Positions 55,389 to 64,000 of a stretch of 64,000 nucleotides of DNA are shown piece after piece (position 1 is the first letter of the stretch; each line of letters starts with the position of its first letter). The stretch comes from Isoetes taiwanensis. Its lineage: Eukaryota; Streptophyta; Lycopodiopsida; Isoetales; Isoetaceae. The notes under the pieces were generated by a model. It was given only the letters and a program-made list of their open reading frames with translations. It ran no database searches and had not been told where the DNA came from. The translations under genes and the position numbers were made by a program. The stretch is taken from contig JAJEKV010000004.1 in NCBI GenBank assembly GCA_021234155.1, positions 14,354,716 to 14,418,715 on the forward strand, given 5' to 3'.

Positions 55389-55863
55389 ACCGTGTGAGGA
55401 GGCGCGGGATATCCTTACCCTGGTTTCGGGGATCCCGGAGGGGTGATACTGGAGGACGGGATCCCCAAGAGGTGTGATCCCGGAGGACGGGATCCCCGGT
55501 TACTGCGCAGTTACTGCGCAAAAATCTTGGCCCTTATAGGGATTTTTGGGGCAAATTTGTTGTGGGATTTTCTCCCTCGATCCGGCACCGAATCGCATGG
55601 GATCAGTTCGTAGCTGGTCGGAATCGGAAGGGCAAGGGGATCAGGTAGATGCGGAGGAGGAAGCAGGGCGAGCGCCGCTGCACTGGCCAGGCCTCGCTCC
55701 AATCCGGCAAAAAAATCAGCAAAAACTGCGCAGTAAGGCGTTAACTGCACAATTAACTGTGGGATCCCAGAGGAGGGGATCTCGCGTGGGGATCCCGGAG
55801 GAGGGGATCCCATTTCCCTCCAAGATCCCCCAAACCAGGGTAAGACTATCCCAAACCGTGTGG
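55389..55863. mobile_element. Foldback element with GGATCC-rich arms
   Basis: The left end accgtgtg...ttaccctggtttcgggg is matched inverted by the right end ccccaaaccagggtaa...cacacggt. Inside the arms, variants of ggggatcccggaggaggg occur in both orientations, and ttactgcgcag occurs on the left and inverted near 55715-55735. About 475 bp, much GC-richer than its flanks, non-coding. Confidence 0.7.
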
Positions 55864-55959
55864 GGAAGACGGAACGCCTTGTGAGGGACGCAAAAGCCAT
55901 TCGCTGTGGGAGAACGTAGATATAGCTAATTGGACTCCTAATAATCATATATATAGAAG

Positions 55960-56200
55960 GATGAGGTGGGGCATAGGGTAGCGAGAGCCCACGTACCAGA
56001 CATGTATTTAAACGAAACCATTAGGTAAATATACTTCAAATCTTAGGGTATGTGACTAATTTGGGTATACGACATACCCCAATCTGTGGGAACATGCTCC
56101 ACAAACGAGGAACCTGCATGTTCGGCCCAGATTGTGAAGCAACTCAGGAATATGCCCATCCGACAGCTCTCGAGGCCTGGGGCGCACCTGGTGTATAAGA
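55960..56200. mobile_element. Diverged relative of the 19956-type MITE
   Basis: Shares gtggggcatagggtagcgag and agagcccacg, ccacaaacgaggaa, aggaatatgcccatcc and gacagctctcgaggcctgggg with the MITE at 19956, in the same order. The TIRs are eroded. Confidence 0.5.
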
Positions 56201-56310
56201 TAATTATTGAAGTTTTTTTTCGTATTTTTGTATGCGTTTTCTATGGTTTTCATATGATTTGGTGGTTGTATTTTATAAAACGTATCGTACATCTAGAGTG
56301 CGTATACGCT
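56190..56310 (-). repeat. Dispersed repeat, copy 3 (inverted)
   Basis: The minus strand reads gcactctagatgtacgatac, then ccaaatcatatgaaaaccat and acgcatacaaaaatacg, matching copies 1 and 2. Confidence 0.6.
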
Positions 56311-56362
56311 CATCTTGATTTTCAGGACAATTTCCAATGGTTACACCCATGAATTTTCTCAA

Positions 56363-56387
56363 GATAGATAGATAGATAGATAGATAG
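56363..56387. repeat. GATA microsatellite
   Basis: About six gata units. Confidence 0.95.
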
Positions 56388-56521
56388 TATTTTAACGTCA
56401 CACCACTAGACTCGAACAATGGTATTGTGGGGTTGTCTACTTTTGTACAAGAATTGTTTTTTCCAGAGCACAGTTTGGGTGTGTGGTGTCCGATTTGCAA
56501 ATCCTGTGTAGGCATTTTGTA

Positions 56522-56609
56522 TACAGGAATGGCAATCTACTTGCCATTCCTGGGATGTCAAGAGCCCTTTTGACATCCCAGGAATGGCAAGTAGATTGCC
56601 ATTCCTGTA
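56522..56609. repeat. Perfect inverted repeat, 40-bp arms, 8-base loop
   Basis: Arms 56522-56561 and 56570-56609 are exact reverse complements; the loop is gagccctt. Each arm also contains its own smaller palindrome (aggaatggcaa/ttgccattcct), so the core occurs four times. The RNA would form an unbroken hairpin. Confidence 0.95.
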
Positions 56610-56910
56610 ATGTGGAAGACACTAAAGAAGCATTCTGTAGCATAGCAGGTAAAAAGATTCAGAATGCAGGGTAAGTTCTTGGAATGCTAGGTAAACAGGG
56701 CAGAATGCAGGGTAAATACTCAAGAATGCAAGTAGAAGCTCCTCGCTGCTCCATCGCCGCTGCTCTGTGCCCAGCATATTTTTTATCTACATTCTTTATT
56801 TGAAATAGTGCCACATGGCACGGCGTTACTGGCGGACGCGGAAGAATGCTTCCTAAGTGTTTTTTACTAAACAATCGACGAGGCATACGCTGCATGTGAA
56901 CCCAGCCTAA

Positions 56911-57610
56911 GGGTGAAATCACACTATATGGGGTTCTCCAAGATGACGTGTCAACGAGGGTTAACCAAATTTCGTGGAAACTACCTGAAGCGATCACATC
57001 AAGCGAAAAGAACAGGCCACGCATCACGCCACGGCAGCCGAAATCCTGAGAACGCGGGAAACCAATCTGCAGCACCTGCGCTTGGATGGATTTGCCTCAG
57101 GGCGACGCTTCAAGTACTTCGTCTTCTTGTGATCCTGAAACGTTGCTTGCATGAAGTTGGTCCATCTGCAGTATCAAAAAGTCTGAAAGAAATGAATCTT
57201 GAAAGAATTTAGTGGTTGACAGCTACAAGTTCTTAGCATAGATACATGACTCAGAGTGAACAATTACACATAAAATTGAAAGCTACCTAGTTAGCAAAAT
57301 CAAGTGCACCTGTGTTCTTGTGCTCTGATAAACTTGCCCCTCGAATTCTTCAATCGAATGTTTGTGCTTGATGACGGAAAGAACAGGAGGCAGTGGCGCG
57401 AACTGGAGATACGCACCACGTCACGGAAATGGGATGTCGTAGGACCGGAGATCACGGAAGTAGGCTCCTGTGCCCATCCCTCGTTCGCCCCTCAACGCCC
57501 TGCTGACTCGGCTGAACAGATAGGTTCCACTCTTCCTTTGCCAACGTGGCAAATTTTAGTTGGGTTTAAAAAACGGAAGTAGGGGGAGGGGCAATAGTGT
57601 GATTTCACCC
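56911..57610. mobile_element. PIF/Harbinger-like MITE with TAA target duplication
   Basis: Terminal inverted repeat GGGTGAAATCACACTAT (56911-56927) and its reverse complement (57594-57610), flanked on both sides by TAA (56908-56910 and 57611-57613). A 3-bp TWA target duplication and GG-starting TIRs are the signature of PIF/Harbinger elements. The 700-bp interior has no transposase. Confidence 0.8.
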
Positions 57611-58017
57611 TAAAATGCACTAAAAAATGTTGTGATAATTCGTCTCATCTACCTGGGCAGTATGCCGACGTGGACGACACGTCAGTAACCCCTTCTTCGC
57701 TCTTGCTAGATTCCACAACACAGAGACGTAGAATTGGAGTAGCCTAGCAAGCGACAGAACGATCCTTTTCATCACAGACGCCTACGCTCCAAATCAGTTC
57801 CCTGCGATGGACAGGTTTCTGAATTTTATCATCTTTTCCTCGGCGCGGCCTTGTTGATCCTAGAAAGGGTTTATGTGTTGCTTATTTCATCATATAGACT
57901 TCAACCTGCTACTGCAAGCGCATGAACTAGTTATTCTGTCAGTATACCTATTGGAGTAAAATAGGGCTTGCTAGCTTGCATCATATTTTTTTCGGATTGA
58001 TTGGTTAATTGAAGACA

Positions 58018-59503
58018 ATGGATTGGGGGAACGTAACTGTAGAGGAGCTAGTAGATGCATTGAAGGAGGTCGACTGGACCAGTCCACCACGGCCTCTAGC
58101 AGAATTTTTTGGCAAATTTAACATTCCAAAGACAAGGGCAAAATGGGAGAGCCGTTCTAAATGCAATCTCTACTAGTAAGTAAAAGGGCCCCATTGTAGT
58201 ATCTCGATTGTACATTTTTTAAGCTTTGTATATTAAGCATAATTTGTCAAATTTAAGCAGATTGATCATAACAGCATCTTATTGTCTTTATTCTATATAG
58301 AGGTTGCTTTCCTGCAACCCTAGGATCCTGTATTTCTAATAAGGACTAGCGCAAATTGTTCAGAAATATTATGTTTACATTTTTAGGGATATAACTTTTT
58401 GAAGTGGTGCAAGGCTTTCAGTTGCTGCCTTCTTTCTATTCCTCTTATTCTTGGGTTTTCTTTCCATTATGCAGCTACCGAACAAATTACTTCATCTTGC
58501 TGTCTCTAACTTTAGGTGAGCTCTCCACTATCGTCATTCTGTCGGCAGTAGAAATATTGGAACTTGCTAAAATTGTGGCTCTAAGTTAAATAAATTATGC
58601 TGGTTGTAATGTGTGAAAATGCAGCAAACTGGTAAACATATCCAATTACTTCATGTGGTTGTTTGAAGGGTATAATTTTTCAATTTCGAGGATTTCTGTT
58701 GAGACTTGTCTACAGTTTAACTAGTTAGAAAGGCAACTTTGTAAGCATCAGAAGGGTGCTTTTGCAGGACTTGGATTTATACGTAACCCACTTGCGCTGC
58801 TTGCTGTCTTATTTGCAGCCTTCAGTATAGCCTGTTTCAATGACAGGTAACTTGCTAATAGCTGCAGCTCCAGCTCCAGCTCCTGATCCAAAAAACAAAT
58901 AATTAGATATTTAGTCATCTTTAATTAATGTCTGTTATGCAGCTTTGCCATCTCTATAAACGAGAAGCTCACCAAGGCTATAAGGCGTATATCACCACCA
59001 TTAGCTGCCAAGATGAGACCCCCTGTGGCGTAAGTGAAGCCACAAATCTTTTATTAAGTTCTCAACTGTAAGTGCTAATTGTAACTGTCGGCATTTTATC
59101 CAGGACAGGAGTACGAGGGCGTCCTCTTAAAGGAAAGGTCCATATCTGTGGGAAGGACAGGCGTATATTTGTCTTTTTACTTCTCTTAAGTGGGTGCATT
59201 TATCCTATCATTCTTTTCCTTGTGTTTAATTTGCAAGCTTATTATGATCATTTATTGTGCAGTAAGTCTATTGATCTGGTTTCTGACCTCGGCTTTCAAG
59301 ACTGTTTTTGGTGCCTTAGCTATTGGTGTTATATGTGAGTATCTTGCCTGTCCATTATTGGATTGTTAGTGTCAGTATATGACGACTTCTTACTTGCAGT
59401 TTCAATCCTCCATATAAGTTTTCGTACTCCAAATCTGAAGGCCAGACTTAATTCTTTTCGAGAGGAATTTCGGGCAGTTTGGCGGGGCTATAGTGATGCA
59501 TGA
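58018..59503 (+). CDS. PRA1 family protein, A subfamily (PRA1A), complete, 7 exons
   Basis: Exons 58018-58175, 58475-58515, 58768-58846, 58943-59029, 59104-59189, 59263-59334 and 59400-59503 have GT-AG introns and sum to 627 bases: 208 residues and a stop. The product starts MDWGNVTVEELVDALKEVDW, then SPPRPLAEFF and CNLYYYRTNYFILLSLTLG, followed by hydrophobic segments (FIRNPLALLAVLFAAFSIA; FVFLLLLISLLIWFLTSAF; FGALAIGVIFSILHISF). It ends with RTPNLKARLNSFREEFRAVW. These are the N-terminal signature, paired membrane hairpins and C-terminal motif of plant PRA1A. PRA1 proteins sit in endomembranes and act with Rab GTPases in vesicle traffic. Length is normal for the subfamily. Convergent with the next gene. 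Confidence 0.95.
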
Positions 59504-60871
59504 ACAAATAGGAAAGTGGTTGTTGTTGCTGGCCTTCTTCTTTTCCATGCATATACACACCCTTGAAAGAGAAAAGCGATGGTTTACATGGTCTCATGAT
59601 CGATCTTCATGGAATCAATTGAGTCAATTCATAGGTGATCAACCACGACTTGGAGATCCATTAAATAGGGGAGATACTGAAAAAGCTTTGCTTCAAGTGA
59701 TTCAAATAAATCACATGTGCCAATTGGCATATTGCTGAATATGTGCATGCAGTTTTAGCTGTGCTTTCTTAGCACCAACATGTATTTAGGAACAGTTGCG
59801 TTTAGAATGGATGGGATCTTATTAGTGCAGATAGTGATCAATTTTAATAGGACAGGTTTGCAGCGTTTCATAATGCCTTAGCTGGAGAACAACTTTAAAT
59901 AAATATGAGCAGAAATTATAAAGCTTTTATAGGGTATTTGAATATAGACCTTGGCATATATATATGGGTAGTTAAAAATGTTCTCCCACGCGTATAATGA
60001 TGGTGAGCTTAACTGAGATGGATGATGTCCTTTTCAGTGTTGCAATTTATTCTTGTGTTAGATAACCTTTTCATGACTTGGGCTTGCAAAAATTTCAAAA
60101 CCTTATGGCCAAGCCTGTTCTAAGCAGTACAATTGATCTATCTGATTAGAGATTATTGGCACCCATCCAAACAATAACAATCCCTAGAAATGATCCTAGG
60201 GTGGTCTCCCCTGAATGAGAATACAGACCTAAGATTACTTGCTTTTCAATGAACAGCAGGCCCCAATGGCTTTTCTTGGCACGAAAGATGTAGCAGCATG
60301 AATCTGAGCAGGTGGAGAGAGAAGCAGGTCCAGATCTGGGCGTTGAGAAATGGCTTGCCTTGTTGGGAAAATCAAGCGTAGTATTAGTATCCGATCTGGC
60401 TTTTGAGATTTACAAATTTATACATAGCATGAATAAAGCTTGTGCATGACAGTTGAATATTGTGCCTGCTTTTAGTTGATTATGCCCACACCTAAGAACG
60501 TAGAAATACACTCGCCCACTGGAATTGAGAGAATTTAGTGTTGAAAATTTAGGCACAGCAAAGATTTTCATTCAGACTGTGTTGCCCAAACTTAAAACAG
60601 AATTTAAGGTTTTGGGCTTAGCTTTTCTTTGTTTCTTTGGCTTATCAATTTTATAAATGTATATTATGCTTTAGGAAACGTGTTACGTTGGAGAAAGTAG
60701 AATGGTAGACTTTGCGTTTAATTTTCAAGAACCAGCTTTCCCAACAAGGTAATGAATGGAATCTTTGTTCCCTTCGAGTTGAGCCATTGAACTCATGAGC
60801 AAATCGGACCTGCAATATGGCGCCAACGTTTTCCTTGAGGGCGTGGTGCTTCTCAAGCAAGACGCATCAAA
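59504..60871. other. Intergenic region between two convergent genes
   Basis: Contains both 3' untranslated regions. An open frame at 59493-59738 overlaps the PRA1 stop and has no recognisable domain. Nothing else is supported. Confidence 0.5.
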
Positions 60872-63703
60872 TTAATCTAGAGTTCTGAGTGTTTGCCAAA
60901 CATGTTCAAAATTAGGAGGTGGTGGGCAAGTGAACTCGTGTTCTTTCTTTGTCCATGGATGAATAAACCTGGCAGATTTTGAAACAATATAAGTAATACA
61001 GAAATTGGTAACCAATATACACAGAGGCAAAGAGAAATACCCCAAAGTATATGCATGAAGACAAGGGTGTTGTATCCCACCAACCAATCTGCGTATTGTT
61101 GAATGAGATGTAGCTGATGCACATGGGAATAGACGTGATATGGCCAATCCTTCAGTCCCTCCATACACTTCATCACCTAATATAGGAAAGCCCAAGTAGC
61201 GGGCATGAACACGAATCTGCAAATGCGCATTCAGAGATGCAATTTTCAAAATTCCTATTCTTAGTCTAAATTTACCACAGATGTATCTGTTAACTAGAAG
61301 TAGGATCTTCAAATTGAACAGCAAACCTGATGAGTACGTCCAGTTTCCAATTTCCATTCAACTAATGCTGATCCACCTCGTGCAAGTACCTCAAGCACCC
61401 GATATCTGTTCACATTATATTATATTTTTCTTATAACTGTAAATAGTTATTGGGAGGATGAGGAGAATGTCAGCACTAAGATGCACCTGCTTGCAGCATA
61501 TCGAGCCCGTGAAAATGATGACCCAGCCCCTTCAACTGCCATACGTTTCCGATCATTTGGGTCCCGAACAATTGGCATCTCTACTCGACCTGCCATGCTG
61601 GTGGGAGAGCCACATGTAAGGCTTACATAGGTCCTTTTAGCAGTTCTTGATTTGAACTGTTCACTTAAAATCATATGTGAATATTCATCCTGGAACATAA
61701 AAAAATTAAAAAATTAGTTGCTTGCTGAATGGTTCAGGTTGGAACTTTCAACAAAGCTTTGTCTTAACCCTCCCAAGGGCATAACAATGTGAAACCCTTA
61801 AGTTCATGTCAAGCATATAGCAATTATAACGTGGTTTTGGCAGCTGGCCATATCTTGCCAGTGCATCTACTTGAGGTGTTTGGAGTTTCGGCGAAAGGGT
61901 TGCCAAGGACAAAAACATGAAAACGTGTTATGCTAGTTGTTGATGCCTCTATAATGCAGAAGAGATAAGTGTACCTTTGCAATGACAAGAAGACCACTTG
62001 TACCCTTGTCTAGCCTGTGTACAATTCCAGGCCTTATCACTGGAGCAGGACCAGAAAACTTTAGTGAGACATCTTCATCATCATTGTCATCAGAATTTTC
62101 ACAATCAGCTGATATGTTGTCCGGTATAGAACACTGAACAGTAGGAAGTGAACAATGGTGAAGGAGAGCATTCACAAGGGTACCATCCTCGTTCCCTGGA
62201 GCAGGGTGAACAACCTATTACAGGGATAGCAAAATTTGATCACTTCAGGTAAAAAATAATTGATGCTGAACTAACTATAATGTTAACTCTACCATAGCTG
62301 CAGGTTTGTTGATGACAATTAAATGATCATCCTCATAGACAATATCTAGATCAATGTCTTGAGGCTTTGCTTCCATTGGCACTGGACCACGCAAATAGCA
62401 TTCAACTACATCACCTCCTTTAACCACATAAGAAACCTGATGTTCACCAAGTACAATAACTGGTTAGAATTACAATGGCTAAATACCAATATGGTCATTT
62501 ATTAAAATTTCTTGCCTCAATTCCTTGCTTAGTTATTGTCCTACAACCAGATGTTTGTTATTACAATAGATTTTAAATGTCCACTGAGACCATAGGGCTG
62601 GGAAAACAAATCATTCAGCAACATAAGCTCGTTATACCAACATTTACACTTCCTACTTCCAGTCAGTTATCTACCCTTTTTTCTTTCACGATAGATCTAT
62701 ATAGCAGAGAAACACAAATGTAGAAAGAATTACTTATATGGTCGACCGTCCCCTCCTGGTCTGAAACTACATGCTGATGAAGCAATTTGCTATATGATAT
62801 GCAATAGCTATGCTTAACAAATATTCCTGCATCAATTGAAAGGCATATCCCTGTTTCTAACTCCTAGGCACCTGCTTTTTTTTTTTTCTAGTTTTATCTT
62901 ATTGGCTCAGGTTATGTGAAGTTATATATGACTGCAAGCAGAAATATTGAGTGCAAACTCTTTCTTCAATTCCAACTACGGATGGTCATTTCATTACATA
63001 AAATGAATGACATGTCGTTTAGACAGAACAAAATGATGAAACTTGTTAAAGAAAAGCAACTTCGGGTTGGTCAGGGCATGGCTTTTATACTTGGACCCGC
63101 ATTTAAACCCATTCACAAACCATTCACAGAAGAAAATCTAGAAAGAAGTAAAGATTTTAGTATGATTGATGTGTTTCATGAATAGTCAAGCTAAAATGAT
63201 ATCTCAGCTTCAGGCTGGAAATAATATCTTGTATCAATGGTCATAGGAAATTTTGTGGCCAATTCGTGAAGGAAATATTAAGATAACATTAGGAACGAGG
63301 AAAAGGAACAATTTATGTTATGAATTAATATAATCAGACAGAAAACGAGCAACCCCACCTTGGTAATGGGTTTTCCATTCACTTTGGCAAGTCCCTCCTT
63401 AATGCTGCTTTGCACACGGGCTCTGCTGGCTCTAGGAAGCTGCTCTGCGATCCAGGCATCGAGGCGGGTCTTGCCGCTTTGCTGGGGAACTGAGGCACTG
63501 AGAAACCCTTGTGGGCGGGCATCGGGCTGGCTGGAAGATGCAAAATCTTTGTCGAGCTCCAATTTCTGAGCAGATGCTGCAGCCACAGCTGCTCCGGCAA
63601 GAGACGCAAAGCAGCTTCTATGTTTATCATTGTGTCGAAGTTGTGCTGCCGCTGATCCCAGCTGAGAAATCATGCTCCTGGCTCTGGGATAATGTACATG
63701 CAT
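60872..63703 (-). CDS. RluA/RluD-type RNA pseudouridine synthase, chloroplast type, complete, 7 exons
   Basis: Minus-strand exons 63703-63359, 62436-62293, 62214-61975, 61689-61487, 61405-61327, 61216-61041 and 60968-60872 total 1284 bases: 427 residues and a stop, all junctions GT-AG. The N-terminus is Ser/Ala-rich and basic, a likely organelle transit peptide. An S4 RNA-binding domain follows ([33 protein letters not shown]). The catalytic domain has [39 protein letters not shown] with the catalytic Asp in [20 protein letters not shown] and [10 protein letters not shown]. It ends in [14 protein letters not shown] and FTCPPPPNF. An acidic insert ([13 protein letters not shown]) lies before the HRLD motif. 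The family converts uridine to pseudouridine in rRNA. ATG at 63703 is chosen; a second ATG at 63673 is possible. Confidence 0.95.
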
Positions 63704-64000
63704 TAAAGGATATTACATTGATTTTCAGGGAAAGAGCTTGGATTCTTGACTGTTGCAATGCTGTGCTAATTTCGTTTTGGGTTTGGGGAGGGTATTGTGG
63801 CAATGGTGGGGACTATGATTTCGGTATCGTATTGTATAACAAATGGTATAATTTGCCATGTGAGAGGAGCTTGGATGGTTATTGCTATTTTGGGTTGTTG
63901 GCAATTCCTTTTTTCATGGATGTTTTTGCAAAGGCGGAAAGGTTAAGAAGAATAGAAAAAAAAATTGGCGCCCTTTTTTTAGGGCGTGGATAAGAAGGCA
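63704..64000. other. Upstream region of the pseudouridine synthase gene
   Basis: Presumed promoter and 5' untranslated region on the minus strand. No TATA box or other gene could be placed with confidence. Confidence 0.4.

Noticed and set aside
59493-59738. 81-codon ORF downstream of PRA1
   Set aside because: It overlaps the PRA1 stop codon in another frame and lies in the 3' UTR; no domain.

Overview
The window reads as nuclear DNA of a land plant. It has intron-bearing genes with GT-AG junctions whose products are typical of plants (a PRA1 family A protein, an organelle-type RluA/RluD pseudouridine synthase), a fragment of plastid DNA (end of atpE plus trnM-CAU), and plant-type LTR retrotransposons (Ty1/copia, a chromovirus, a Tat-like Ty3/gypsy element, a gag-only element) with many palindromic MITE-like elements. 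The large nested repeat load suggests a big, repeat-rich genome (gymnosperm, fern or lycophyte rather than a compact angiosperm); the sequence alone does not settle which.

Layout. 0-9 kb: AT-rich intergenic DNA with a Mutator-like foldback element, an LRR fragment, one broken exon of a DUF676 serine esterase, a palindromic MITE and a decayed copia RT. 9.1-9.5 kb: a plastid-derived insertion. 9.6-12 kb: a LINE fragment and a degenerate minisatellite. 12.35-15.67 kb: an LTR element carrying only gag. 15.7-17.7 kb: a poly(A)-tailed retroposon with a DUF4283-like ORF. 18.9-19.7 kb: a 285-residue ORF of unknown function next to a 187-bp block shared with the Tat-like element. 22.1-22.45 kb: an aldo-keto reductase pseudogene. 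22.97-43.73 kb: a Tat-like Ty3/gypsy element (minus strand) with 1.7-kb LTRs. Its right LTR is split by a complete 12.2-kb chromovirus (30557-42801, minus strand) flanked by a perfect 5-bp target duplication.

The main discovery is in that chromovirus. Between its primer-binding site and gag it carries an intact 440-codon ORF that starts with the histone H3 tail (ARTKQTARK) and ends with a full H3 histone fold, separated by about 340 residues of Glu/Gln-rich, Lys/Arg-rich and Pro-rich sequence. The ORF has its own TATA box and lies downstream of a pair of 67-bp palindromes. A second, decayed ORF in the same element has a matching TATA box, a matching start region and its own pair of the same palindromes. 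So the retrotransposon appears to carry a two-gene accessory module, one gene encoding a histone H3-like protein, while its integrase ends in a chromodomain.

43.7-57.6 kb: an unknown ORF, short tandem duplications, the first coding exon of mitochondrial complex I 75-kDa subunit (NDUFS1 type, minus strand), MITEs, foldbacks and a perfect 40-bp-arm hairpin. 58.0-63.7 kb: two apparently complete host genes facing each other: PRA1A (7 exons, 208 aa, plus strand) and a chloroplast-type RNA pseudouridine synthase (7 exons, 427 aa, minus strand). For both, the exon phases sum to an open frame.
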